From NCBI RefSeq assembly GCF_949628265.1, contig NC_088788.1, positions 8,618,001 to 8,682,000 of the forward strand: 64,000 nt of DNA, written 5' to 3'. Every line of letters starts with the position of its first letter. Position 1 is the first letter of the stretch. Source of the DNA: Cloeon dipterum (Eukaryota > Arthropoda > Insecta > Ephemeroptera > Baetidae). Position numbers and translations under genes: made by a program. Below, one piece after another: positions 36,855 to 50,700 of this stretch. The notes under the pieces were generated by a model. The model had not been told where the DNA came from. It did no database searches and saw only the letters and a program-made list of their open reading frames with translations.

Positions 36855-39800
36855 TTAAGGGTTTTGCTGTACCAATGCGGTAAAACTGTTCAATTGCTGT
36901 GAACAGAGAAACACAGTTCTATTTATTTCCTTTGTTTCTCATCGGCAACTAGGAGAACTACATAATAATTTCATTTTCACGTTGGTGGTGCGGTCTGTGA
37001 GGCAACAGATTCGGTCCTCACGGCATAATAATAATTATTGTTTTGCGGTCTCGTTTGTTCTGACATTAGTCTTATGGAGGAAATACTATATACGACCATT
37101 TCTACTCTGACGCAATCGTGCGCGCTCTTTTCATTCAACTGAAATAAATATAAATTTTTTGACACAACACACTACAGATAAAAGAATTGCGTCAGGTGAG
37201 CTGAAAAACTGTAAATCAAGCGAGGAGAAAGAGCAGATGGGAGTTTCTCTCGGAACGGGAGATTCGGGTGTCACCGAGCGCGCGCTGTGTGCTGTGATTT
37301 GCATGGAAATACCGGCGCGCGCGCGCAAGAGCCTGGGCAGCAAGTGGCAAAATAATGTGCTCTCGGAACGAGACGCGCTCGCGCCCGCGACATAATGGCT
37401 GATTACACCGAGAAAGTAGAAAGTGATCCAATAAACACATGTGCGTTGTGCCTTGCACCGCCTCGACTCGCTATCCACTCGAAAATATAAATAAATATAT
37501 ATATAGCACGTACGTCACGCTGCGATCTCGATGTTTTCCTCCTCATACTCACACGTCACACACCCCTGAATTAATTTGGGAAAAACCCCTGGATGACTCC
37601 AGATTCTATTTGAGAAAAATTGAAAGTCTTGTCAGACTTTATTTTCAGCATATATTTAAAAATTACAATAATTTATTTAAAAAATTCTGACAAAGAGTAA
37701 CAGAACTTCCCAATTGAGAAAATTTCAGGAAATTTTCAATCCTCGATTTAGTCTCATTGTTCTATCGATTTTATTTTGTTATTTTATCATTAATTATATA
37801 AAGGATAACGTTTTTGAAATAAAAAACATGAATTGAACAAATATGACTCGCATTTTTCTCCCCCCGCCATGAATAAAAATTGCTAAATTCCTCGGTAAAA
37901 CCAATTTTTCATCCGATTTAGACTAGAACACGGATTAAACAGATATTATAGAGCTTAAAATCTTAAACTGAAATTTAAAATCTTTGACAATTTTTATTTA
38001 AAGAATTAAAATCTTGCATAGATTTAAATTTTGTATTCAGTCTAGACGAATTTTTAGCGTGCACTAATAGTCGCTTTCAATTGATGGTCCAATTAGGAAC
38101 TGTGAAATTCAGACGATTGACCATTTTTTCTGAAATTTCCATCGTCGTATGGGTCGAATTATGCAATTTTGAGCCAATAAAATCACACAGACAATCGTTT
38201 AAAACTGCCTAAACCCAAAAAACAGCTTAAAAACCGTCTGAATCTGCTACAGATCCCGGGAAAATTGCTATTTCTTGTCAAGACATTTTCCTGAAGATTC
38301 AATTTTAGTAAAGATTTATTAGCCTGGGATTATGTTTTAATCGGTTTTCTTGACAATTGTTCTTCGATAACATTTTTCAGCTTGAAAGAAATGCATTTTT
38401 TAACGTTCTTAGTTTGTTAATATCGACAAACCGCTAGATTTCTTGGGCAAAGAGCAAATTTAGTAAAAAAATGTTTAATGTACTAAAATGATGTGTTGAA
38501 TAACTGTCTAAACCCGTTTTCAATCAGCTGAGATACCTACCATTTTCCTAAAATATATAATAGTAGACCACAGTTTTTATTTAAAAGATGAGATGACCGA
38601 CTTTCATTCACAGCCCCATAGTTCCAATAATTGTAAGTTCACTTAAAAATTTAAATTCATTCGTTTAATTTGAAAAAGTTTCAAGAAAGATTTTATCTTA
38701 AATGTAATTAATTTTCTGCTCATTTAATAATCTAATTGCATTCAAATTGGAGCGTTTTCCCTCTTTGCTCTGCGCCGCGATTTGCAATTAAAATGAGGCG
38801 CCGGTGCAGAACAACGAAACGCGAAGCCACGTTTCACCTATTTTTTTTTTACGTCGCACCTTTCGCTGTATATACTTACATGCTTTTTGTCGCGTCGCTG
38901 GTGCAGCGCGAGATGCGCCACCGACCAAAGCGTGAAAAGCAGCAGCGCTTCTTCTCGCCATCGCCATTAAGCCACTCAAGCGCGACGAAAACGACACACT
39001 CCATTAGCAGGCCAAACAATTTTTCAAGACCATTTTTTACTTCTGCGATAGGATCAGTGGGAAGTTCAAAGAGACAGTCGATGCTCAGAAAGTTATGAAA
39101 AAAAAAACTGTATCGCAAAGTGGGTCAATTTTAAAATGGTGTCAGAGCTGAACGTCCAATTTTTTTTAAATCTCATTTTGAAAGTTTCAATGAAGTATGA
39201 TTTTTGATTTAATGAACGTTCTAACTCAAAACCATTTTAATTTATATGAAAGTTTCCTAACAATAAAAACAATAAATATTTTTCTAAATCTTTTTACTTC
39301 CTGTTCAGTTGAATAAAACATATTTTTTTTCAATACATACTGCAATGCATGGCTTTTTGTAACCAAATCATAATTTTATTACTTTTATATAATCCACGGA
39401 ATTATCGTTTTAACCGTTAAAAACTAATCAAAATTAATTTTTATTGTATATTATATCAAAATCATTAAATATCATGAGGAATATTTTATTATCCTTAAAA
39501 AAACCTCAAAGTTTTGGACAGCTTCCATAAAAAATTAGCAAAAAAACTTTCTTATTCGGTCCAATATCAAATGATTTATTTGAGGAACTGAATTTCCATC
39601 CCCTGTATGGTGTCGATTTCATCATGCTTTTTTTGGAAACAAAATAGCCAGCTTTAAGTCGTGCTGAGGTGTGATGCAGTGACTTGCTAGACTCATTCTT
39701 AATTAATTATTTAGAGGCGAGAAGCTGTCGAAACAAAGGTTTCCTTTTGCAAACCCTTCTTGTGTCGCGCCGCAGTTTTAGAGGTTAAAAGAAATACAGA

Positions 39801-41233
39801 AATTGCGAAATTGCCGCGCGACGAGCCAAGCAGCGAAACGTGTCGAGGCCGGAACATGCATTGCGCGCGCGCTCTTTTCTGCAGTTCGTTTCTTTGCTTT
39901 GTTAATTGCGCGCCCGGCCCGCCCGGCGACTGCATAATGCATAAAGGGCGCTCAAAATTAAAGGTAGAGAAAGCGGTGCTGTTTTTCTAACTATGCTTTT
40001 ATCTGCTAGCTGAAATGTGAACAATTTATGGTGGTTTTGTGCAAATTAATCACTTGGAGAAAACAATAACACTAAACAAATGATACTCAAGATAAAAATT
40101 ATCGCAGATGAGAGATTTCAATCACTCTCAAATTAATTTCTTAATTTCCGTCATATGTATTTGAATTGCATAAAACATTTAATTGTTGAGACGATCTTGA
40201 AGTGGAGATGTACGGAAAATTCTGAAAAATATATTTATCATTTTCTTAATTAGTTCTAAATATTTGGAACAGGGATTAAGTTTCCTGGGCTACCTTTTAA
40301 ATTTCTAAAGAAATCTGCTACCAAGTTTAATAAAACGGTGATGATCTATGTCTCCTCATTGAAAATCGTGGTTTACTTCGCGAGGAGGGATATTTACCTA
40401 GAACTATGTTAAACGTTGGATAAACTGTGACGATAGAAATCGAAATTTAACAATACGTGAGCTAAAGCCAAAATATTTTTTTAGAAATTAGCCAAAATCT
40501 GAAATTTAAATTTTTCACGATGATAAATAATTTTATCAGTCTTTTGGTGAGGTATTTCTAAACATTTGCCCCCCAATTGCAATGCACAAACAATTTTTCA
40601 TTTTTGAGGCAAAAAATATTCAAACTAACGAAACTAACAAATTCATCATTGTAGCCAAAAACTCAAATTACTTTAAATAATTGTCCAAAAACTTAAAATA
40701 ATTTTTATATTTGTGTTTAAAATTTTTATCCTATTGATAGATTAGAAGGAAAGTTGACCATTTATTTGTTTCAAACAAATACATAATAAAATTGTCCTCT
40801 GTAAATAATTAAAAACGCTCTCGCAAATATCAACAATGAGCAATATAGTTCAATGTCATCCTACTACAATCTTTCACAGCAAACAAGTCAGTCAATTGAC
40901 AAATTTCTCACGATCAATCTTTCAATTAATTTCAACTGTTTCTCATTTCTCAAGTCAGAGCATGACGCTGTTTAGATTTCATTAGAGCGTAAACTGTCAG
41001 CAATTGAAAAAAATACACGTTATATAAGAAGTGAAGAGCGAGTTATTCGATTAAATGACAGCCCGTTGCAATAATAATTGTGTTTATGACAGTGACCTTG
41101 CAATCAGAGCGCGGAACCAAAGCGTCCGGGGCGGCAAGCGCGACGTCGCCGCGCGCGGTGAAAGGCTTTTTAATTCTCTCCACTAAATTCCGTTTCGATT
41201 CTTCTCGACTGAAACGGCTGTCCTTGCGCGGCG

Positions 41234-41236
<3 letters not shown>

Positions 41237-41268
<32 letters not shown>
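41237..41268. repeat. (AC)16 microsatellite
   Basis: Sixteen uninterrupted AC units inside one of the GC-rich islands. Confidence 0.95.
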
Positions 41269-41271
<3 letters not shown>

Positions 41272-44200
41272 TCACACGCGACGGGGACAATCCAGCGCAT
41301 TTTTTCGCGACTTGTTCTCTGCTTGGCCGTTGCGTCACCGACGCACAAAAAGTCTTGCGAAAGACGCGCGGCCGCTCCTCTATTACACTTTCTTTTCCGA
41401 GCATTTGCATTTCGAGAGACGTCTATTTACACTCGAAAGCAGTCTGATTTCATTATTAGTCTAATGAGCAGCTGATCTCGTCCCATTCACAATATATTCA
41501 CACGCTCGTCGGCATCAGCAAACGCCTCTGCAAAGGTGCGTTCAGGTTCATGGCACCTAAGAGTTCTTTCAAGACTTTCCTGCTCTATAGGTACTATAAA
41601 TTTTACTGGTACGTGATACGAGGTAATACGCACGAATCAATGTATTTCAAGCAGTGCAAGTCCGTGTTAAAATTAGAACTAAGTGAAAAATCCATTTTGG
41701 TCCATGTCCGCCGACGAAATTAATAATAATTTTGATCCATTTTTCAAAATTGACACCTTTTAGGAAATTGCTAGGTTGGAACTTTATAAAAATCAAGCGA
41801 AGTTAACTAGAAAGCCTTTTGAATTTGACCAATTAACTCTTTAAAAAATTAAAACTACGCATAGATTAATTGTAACCTCCAAATAAGTAACAAAATTCAC
41901 AAGAAAATAGTAAACAATTAATTAACTCTTTATATTCTACGTTTTTTTGGTAGAACCATTAAATTTCCTAAAATTCATAATTTATGTTGCCTTTAATCCT
42001 TATGAGAAGCTTGTACAGTGCTGGAAAATTTCAAATTTTAATGATTTTTGGAGATTTTAACCGGGTTTGCCAATTCTGCAATACTCAAAAATGAACCAAT
42101 GGTTTTTTGCGCAAAAAGCAGCTAAAATATTTCCGAATTTAGCCCCGAAAAGGTCACATTTTGCGCCGAAAATCTCAGAATATTTGGGAACTTACGATGA
42201 GTGTTAAAATTGTCGGTCTTCTGGTGAAACTAGTAGCTTTTATATACTGATTATGGAGTAAAAAAATCCCTATTTCTGGTCGTAAAAACTAGAAAAAAGC
42301 ACGTGTATCGGAATATTGCGCAAAATTGCATAAAATAACAGCAAAAATAGTTTATTTTGCAATGCAGTAGGTTTTCCGGAAAATGCGGGGGTTTGCAAAC
42401 TCTGGATTTTAAGAGAATATCCCAAAATTTCTAAATTGATTTAAAAATTCAGTTTTTGATCAATTTATCTGTAATTTAGTTTGTAGACTCTCTGTTCAAT
42501 GTGACAAATTGATCGCAAATGGATCATTTTTTTAAACATTCAAGAAAAATTATTAATTTTTCACAAGGATGTGTTGCGGGATTTAAAAGTGTTTAATGAT
42601 TAATAATTGTAGAACAAAACAGATTCTGAGAGCTGATGAAATTTCCAATTTTTCCTGAAGTTTCTTGCATAATTTTTTATTACTCAAAAATTATTTTAAG
42701 TTAACTATGACAAAATAATTGGCTACATAATTTTAAATATATTCTTAAAATGGCAAAAATCGAGAGCTACCAGCTGTCAGCAGCTCAGAATTTTTTAAAA
42801 CAGTATCTCGAACCGTTAATAAACCAAGAAGCCGAGGGAAAAAGTCCCCAAAATTTCCTTGAAAGAAAAAATTTGTATCGTATCAATCTTTTGACTGTCT
42901 CCTCAAACGTTCAAAAGCAGTCTTAATTTTCTGAATCCCGTCCCAAACGCTCAATAAAATTAAAAAGTCACTGTCCTGTAAGAAACTAGCCAGTCAAACT
43001 GATCAAATTCCTGGCACAGCAATAAGGAATGCAATTAGATAGCAATCAAGTTGAGAAGGCGCGTCATTAGAGGAGAAAATATCTCACACACACAATCTGG
43101 ACGAAAGCAGAGATTTATGATCCATTTCTTGCAGTTCACGGTGCTCAGCACACACACACATACCTACACTCACGCAGTGACGCATGAATGAGAAGAAACA
43201 TAATATATAAAATTAAAAGTCGGCAGCTGGACGAGATTAAATTCGCATGCAATGCGTGTACGTGTGTGGCCGCTTTCCCCGGCGCGCAAAATTTATTCGG
43301 GATTTCACATTTGGGCTGGCTGTCGGAGTGAACAAAACTGCGGTTGGTTTGTTGTTTTAGTGTGCATATTTATTCATTGTCACATGAAAGAAGGCATCTT
43401 TACAATTTAACATCAAAACCATTCAATTTCCCCGTGAGTTTTGGTGATGTCGAAACAAGGTTTTCTCGGCTGGAAATCATAACAACTACAATAATAATAA
43501 GGTGGTGGTGTGTTTGTGATCTGCAAATGCATCCGGGTTTATTTAATTAATTATAAATATAGGCGAGCGTAGTAATTATACTTTGTCTATTCAGTTATTT
43601 ATCGAGATATAAAGTTGCACTGCCGCGATCCAAGTGTGTTGCAAAATTATAACAAAAAGAGCACTACGCATACGCACTACAAGAGTAATTTTAATTATTC
43701 TTTCTCCACCATGCTTAGTCTCGAGAGATTAATAAATAAATTAATTAAGACACGAAACAAACACGCACGCGCTCGAATGTGTATCACAAAAACAAGAATC
43801 CCTCAAGTTAACAAAAATAGCTGCTAGAAAGGAAAAGAGAACTTAAAAGCCAGTGTCTTTCGCTCGGTTTATTGCACCTTGGGTTTCTAAATTAATTTAA
43901 TTCAACTACTGACCATTCGACGACATCGAGCGATCGCACAGGCGCACCCTTTCGTGCGGCTTGACCTCTGGCATCAAGTCAGGGTGGCCCGCTCCCCTCC
44001 CAAAACCCCTCTTTCTTCTTGTTCATTTAAAATACCATATCACAAGAGACCCAATCGAGAATCAGACGCAAATTTAGGCTCCTTTCATTTCATTTCTTTA
44101 CTTTACTTTAATTTAATTGAATTAGGTGACGAAAGCGAAGCTGAGGTAACCAGGCGCGCCCCACCAGTCCATTTCATTATTTTTTTAGCACATTTTTAGT

Positions 44201-44787
44201 TGATTTAAAATCGGGGCTGGTGCGGCGGCGAGTGAAGATTTGGCAGATGACGAGTTTACACATGACGGTCGCGGTTACCCGCATCTCGGCCGCTGGCATT
44301 GAGACTAACACACTCATTTCTTTGGTCGCGAGAAGCTACGCCAAGAATTCCATATAAAGAGCCGAAAGCAGGTGATTTTTTTTATTCAAAACAATGATAA
44401 TTTAATAATAACGGGCCTACGAGTCAGCAATCTTGACGACTAAACGGGCCAATGGGGCCCTTAGGAAATCAAGAAAATAGCCACCGGAAGTGAGTGATTA
44501 AAGCACTGGGGTTCATTTAGGAATCGCCAGACGATTTCAATGTGAAACAATAACAAAAAGTGCTCGCTAGAGTGGGAAAATTACACGCTACCAGTGCACC
44601 TTACCAGGCTACACACAATCGAATAACTTAGTCGCGAGAGAATCGAGAAGAACAAGCTCCTTTCAATTAAATCAACCGAGGGACATTTCTCTCCTTTTTT
44701 TCTTTTTACTTTGCTGCGGCGAAATTAGTCGAAACGAAAAGTAGGCGTCGTCCCTCGCAGTCTGTGTCGCCGGCGGAGGCGTTTCTT

Positions 44788-47700
44788 TTACCACTCGCCC
44801 TTGGTGCCGGCCTTCTTCTTGCGCTCCTCGTCGCCGCCGCCGCCGATGATGCTGCTGCGGCTCATGGCGGTGCCGCCGGCGCCAACGGGGCCAGCGCGGA
44901 TCGCAACCGGGCCGCTCGGCGCCGCAGTGTGGTGCTGCCCCGGCCGGATCGGCTTTGCTGAAAAACGCAATAACACAGGCTCAGAAAAATCATTTACAAA
45001 CAAGAAATTGAATTTTGGAAACAAAAAAAATTATAAACTGAAGAAACCTAAAGTAAAAATTCCATACTTTGTTAAAAAATTGAACATACGATTTACCCAG
45101 AAAAAACTTTCTCTGCACAATCATAAAAAATAATTATTTAGGAGGGAGTTAGCAAGTTAAAAATTTCTCACAAACAAACACTATGTATTTAAAAAGCCAT
45201 TGTTACTAAAAAAAATTTGACCTTACAGGACACGAATGTTAAAAAATTAAATTGTAAGCTTTAATTGGAATGATTTTGATTTTTTTTATTTGCATCAAAA
45301 TCAAGTTAATCAAATTTTACCAGTTACGCCCCCTTTTCTCATAAATTTACAGCGCTTGACCATGTTTTCTCACATGATTTGGAATCATCTCATCGAGATC
45401 TATCTGACAGTGTGAGTTTTTTTTTGGGTTCTTAGGGCAAATGCGCAAATTCAGTGAAAATCGCGATCGCAAAATTTCTTTTTGAGAAGTCTCCTTTAAA
45501 AACAATGCTAACTTTGAGACCGATTTTCTCAAAAACTTACAGAGCTACCTGTGTATGATTCTTAGGACCTAATGTGTTAAAGGATATAGTAGGGAAATTC
45601 CCTATCATTCCAAATCAGGTTTTCATGATTTCCAATCGAGTATATCAGCTGCCTAACCTAATTCGACCCTCAGAAATTAATTGGCAATGTCAGAAATATA
45701 AATTCCAGAGCAGTTTCAAGCAGTTAGAGAAAGTAAAATAAAGTGATACTTACCGATTTGTGCTTGGGGGCCTCGTCGGGCGAGGTTCTTCTGACGGACG
45801 GCCTCCTTGATGCGGTCGACCTCGTACTGGTAGCGCTTGCGGTCCTTCATGGCGCCCTCCTTAGCCTCCTTGAGGGCGACCTCGAGGGCCTTGACGCGCT
45901 CCATGGTGGCCCGGAGGCGCTTCTCGAGCTTGGGCAGCTCGCAGCGGAGGTCGGCGTTGTCGCGCACCAGCTGCTTGTGCACCTTGGTCAGCTGGTCGAG
46001 GTTGTTTTCGAGGAAGCTGATCTTCTGCTTCTGCGCCAGCGAGCCGCCGTCGTCCTCGTTGTCCTCCGAGTTGGCCGACTTCTTGATGCGGGCCTGCAGG
46101 TCCTGCACGAACAGCTTGCGAAGGTTGTGCAGCGTCTGCAGCTCTTTGGCCACCGTGTCTTCGAGCCCCTTGAGGTCCTTGCGCGCCTGTTCGCGCCGCT
46201 CGTTGGTCAGCACCAGCTCCTGCAGCCGCTGGCTCTTGTCGTGCTCGTCGCGCCGCAGCCGCTCCAGGTCCTGCTGCAGCTGCTGCTGCGCCAGGCTCAG
46301 CTTCTGGTTCGAGTCCTTCAGCTCGTTGATCGCTTCCTGCTTCTCGCCAATCTCGTCGCGCAGCTTCGCTACCTGCATGTGATGCGCGTCGCGCAGCTGG
46401 TCCATCTGCTGTTCCAGCGCCTCCCGCAGCTGCGTCGCTTGCGCCTTCTCCTCCGCCTTCTCCTTGCTGCTCACCTGGTGCACCTGAGAAGCCCAAAGAA
46501 GACCGAAAATGTGACCAAAATCCAGAAAAATCGGCAGATTCACCATATACACGAGAGATGGTAAAAAAGGTAAAAATAAGTAATGTACATGATCCAAAAT
46601 TCTTTGAAATTGAAATGTTTGAATCATGACCTGAGCAGATCCTGAGCTCAGGGTAAAAGCACGCGATGGTTTATTAACGGCTATGGCACAATCTTAGAAA
46701 AAAATAAATATCCACGAAGAATTTGGATAATTCTAATCTACATTGAATTCAAGATATTTATTTAAGTGTTCAATGAACTGAGGCACCTGAGCACACCCTG
46801 ATCTCAGTTAAAAATGAACTGAGAATGCTCTAAGCTCAGGGTAAAATTTCTTAAACGTTTAAACTGAACTCTATTAAAATTAAAATCTCTCAACAATTAA
46901 GAGAAACTGTTAAATTTCCACATTTTCAAGTACTTCATGACCTGAGCATGCCTGAAACAAAGGCTAAAACACATATCCCCCAAAAAATGACACAATCTCG
47001 AGTTTCTAACCTGTTCAGCGGCCTTGAGCTTGGCGCACTCCTCACGCAGAGCGTCAATGTCCTCCTCGAGCTGGCGCTTCTTGTTCTCGGCCTCGCGCAT
47101 CGACTCCTGAAGAGACTTCATGCGCGCCTCGTGCTGCGAGATGAGCAGCCGGCACTCGCCAAGGTCGCGCTCGTACTCGCCCACCTTCTTGTTGCTGTCT
47201 GTCTGGCTCGTCTCCAGGTTTGAGCAACGCTGCACCAGGTTCTTGATTTCAGACTTCATCTTCGAGATGTATAGACGCGCCACCGTAAACTCTTCCTCGA
47301 TCTTGCCGTTCGTGTCAGCCGAAAACTGCTTGAAAGAGGCAAAAAATGGGGTTTAGTCGAGAATAATATGACGGGAAATAGTTTTAAGCGATAAAAAGTC
47401 CATTCATGAAACCAGATAGCGTTTGAAATAATGCAGTAAGAGTTTGATGAAAATTAAAGGTGGTATCTAAAGAGATAGTAAAGTCTATGAGCCTTCCTGT
47501 AAAATCGTCCGCGATGAATGGAATGGTTGTTATTTATTATTTTTTTTATTTCAATAGAATTGGAGAAATTTGTAATGAACAAAAAGTGAAGTATATTACA
47601 TCAGATATGCAAGAATGTATTTCCCGAGAAAATGATTTATTCATATTTTATCACATAAGCCTTTCAGAGAAAAATAATTGTTGAAATTACGCCTTACAAG

Positions 47701-50700
47701 CAATCGGTTTGAGGTGAAATCCCAAACCTAGAATTAACTTTAATTTATCTACTGAATTTCTCATCATTAATTGCGGACTAACCTTGATGTCTCCGCCATC
47801 GCCGCCGATAGAGGTGCCAATCTCGCCAAGGTCCTTGAGCAGGTTGGTCAGCATCTCGGTGATTCGCCTGCGCTGGTGGGTCGACATGTCCTTCAGCTGC
47901 TGCAGCTCGGTTGAAGCGTTGTTCAGCTGCGACTGAGCACAAAAAAAAGAATACCGTCCGTTTTAAAATCCGAATTATCTATCGCGTGAGGAGTTTAATG
48001 GCCAGGACAACAAATTTCTGATATTTTAACTGAAGGGACATTTTGTTGAGGAGAGCGTAATATTTTGGTAAGCTTCAAATTCTGAGAATCACATACAGTG
48101 AGTGCCATTGGAATTTTTTGAATTGGCTCCCCCGTTGAGGAGTTCTAGTACATCGTTAAGTGAACTGAAAATTTACTTTAAAAACCTCAAAAAATATATA
48201 AATAAATAAATAAATAAAAAGGGAAAAGTGGCCTAAATGTACCAGGGCCAGGCCATTTTTGAGGAATTTTGACGTCAAGCTTGACGGTCAAGCTCGAATC
48301 AACGTTGAGTGGTTGCTAGGGTAGGGCAGGAAAGATCAGATTTATTTCGTCAATTTATGAAGTGACTTATGAGATGATTGTAGATTTTTCTTCCTTTGAA
48401 TTATCTTATAAACCAATTAATCGGCAAGGTACAACATTCAGGGCGTTAAAATCAGCGGCCATGACACTGATGACGTCACAAAATGGCTGCTCACTTTCCA
48501 GCGCTTAACGGCCAATTCGAAAAATTACAACTGCACTCTGATTTTCCAGATTATTTTATATTTTAAACATGCATATCCTTAAATCAATAATTTTTACATA
48601 TATTCTAATACCTGCTTCTGGATGAGTTCCTCATTGAGCGTCTCGTACTCTTTGTTCTTGGTCTCAACCTCCAGCGATTTCTGGTCGTAGTTGACGGCGA
48701 GCTCCTCGAGCGCCTGCAGCACCTCCTTGACCTCCTCCTTGGCACTCTCGTTCTCCTGCTGGATGCGGTTCATCTCGTGCTGCACCAGCTCGTAGTCTTT
48801 GCGCGTGGATGCGATCAGCTCCTCCTGCTCCATGATCTGGTCCTTGAGCTTCTCGATCATCTGCGTGTGCTGGTTGATCTCTTCGTCCTTCTCGTCCAGC
48901 TGCAGGTACAGCCGCTCGCGCTCGCTCTCCAGCTTCAGCCGCTCCTCGTTTGAGATCGAGCCCACCATCACGCCGCCAGGGATCGCAGGCAGCGGTCCGC
49001 TCGCTTTGTTCTTCTCCAGAACGATTTCCGACTCGGTCATCGCCGCCACCGGCGTCGTCGCGCCCACTTCCTCGCGCAGGTTCACCTGCTCCTCCACCCT
49101 GACCGTCTCACCGTTCCGCCACCTGCACGACGACAACAAAGCAACTTCGTTAGATATATTTCCTCCGAATACGCAGGAAAAGAGTTAATTTAAACCGCTA
49201 CTGATTAAATATATCCGCCTCTCCAGAACACGAAGAAGAAAAACACATCATGTCCAGAATAAAGTAGGAGACTTAATGATTTATATTATATTTATAGCCT
49301 CATGATTTTTACCTAACTGCATTTAAACCAAGATGAGTGGCTGAAATTGTTTGATTCGCGAACTTTTGCCATTAACACTATTAACAGAGGTTTGAAAAAA
49401 GTTTCAAATCAATTTCAAATTCCAACCAAAGTATTTCTTGTGGTAAACATCGTTTTGTACTGTCTCCTTTTGGTACTTTTTCGTTGGATAATGCTCCAAT
49501 TCATTCAATACAACAGTTTTTATAAGCCCTTAGTGTTTAAAGCCGCCAACAGATGGCGCCACCGTATACTTGGGTAACAAAATTTAATTTTAAGGTATTT
49601 CCGCTGCGATTTCAGATTAAATCCTGATGCTGTAAATTCTTCACTTAATATGCTTTCTTTTGACGTGCTGAAAACCAAAATCGGTTCAGCCAATCGCCGT
49701 AGAATCATGAAAAATTATCTTTTTAAATATATAATCTTTTCCGACTGTCCTACAGCGAATGGCTGAACTGATTTTGGTTTTCAGCAAGTCAAAAGAAAGC
49801 ATATTAAGTGAAGAATGCACAGTGGCACGATTGAGTCTGAAGTCGCAGCAGAAGTGCCTTAAAATACAATTAAATACTAAAGTACACAGCGGCGCCATCA
49901 GTTGGCGGCTTCGAACACCAAGGGCTTTTACAACTGGTGTATTCACCACAAGATAAAAAGAACCATCCTTGTAAAAAACCATTTCTATCACCAATTCAGC
50001 AACGAGAAAACAAGAAAATTTAATGAAATTAAGTAAAAAAACACTTCAAATATCTTATCTCCGCCACCTGTTTGGTAAAAATTAACAGAAAAAATACTAC
50101 GTAAAATGGCTGAACGTGATTAATTGAAACAAAATTACCTCCCTTCGATGAGCGGTTCAAGAGGTTCAAAATTGAATTTTTTGGTGCAACCGTTGATGTT
50201 CCTACTTTTCATTTAATTCGCGATTGAACTTAATTATGAGCGTGCGTAGAAACAAATATATTATTCATTCCTGACGGGAGCCACCATCCAATTCCTCTCA
50301 TTGCCATAAAATTCTGATTTCAATTTTAGGCTCTCAAAAGGAAACTCTTTAAAATTTCGGTGAAACATTTGAATTCGTGTCACCTTTTCTGATGTAATAA
50401 ATTAAAAACATTTGTTTGCTCAGTTTAACTAAAATTTGTTTTTTAGACAGTGTTCAATGAGATAAATTAACCAGTATTTTCCGGAGCGTCAAAAACAACT
50501 CACCGATCCATTTATCTTGTCAAATAGAGTCTAACTAATTAAATTAAAAATTACTCCCCAGTGATGTCTCTTTTCTACACGATTTTAGTAATTTCAATAA
50601 GAACTGCAACGTTGAATCATGAGCATTTCCTTCTCAGCAATTGAAACGAGATGAATTGGACAGGAGGCAATTAGTTCTAAATAATCACCTGCTAAGCTCC

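Larger units (their letters stand above)
31630..44787. other. 13 kb region without a supported gene
   Basis: Mostly AT-rich DNA. GC-rich, CpG-containing islands lie at about 33740-34500, 35760-36030, 37080-37400, 38740-39110, 39700-39990, 41040-41480 and 43900-44780. Open frames in the islands are short, lack domains and look like composition effects. It also holds two TTAA MITEs, one hAT-like MITE and simple repeats. The stretch next to 44787 should include the 3' UTR of Khc; a minus-strand AATAAA is near 44385. Distal enhancers or unrecognised non-coding exons are possible but not shown. Confidence 0.5.

Noticed and set aside
45754-45760. Loss of the kinesin IAK tail motif (exon 10 seems to end QIG)
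   Set aside because: The codon is split by an intron. Joining to 44957 gives GCA, so the motif reads QIAK.
45743-46564. Long plus-strand open frames opposite the kinesin stalk
   Set aside because: They are mirror frames of the GC-biased coiled-coil exon. The Leu/Val-rich translation is a composition artefact.
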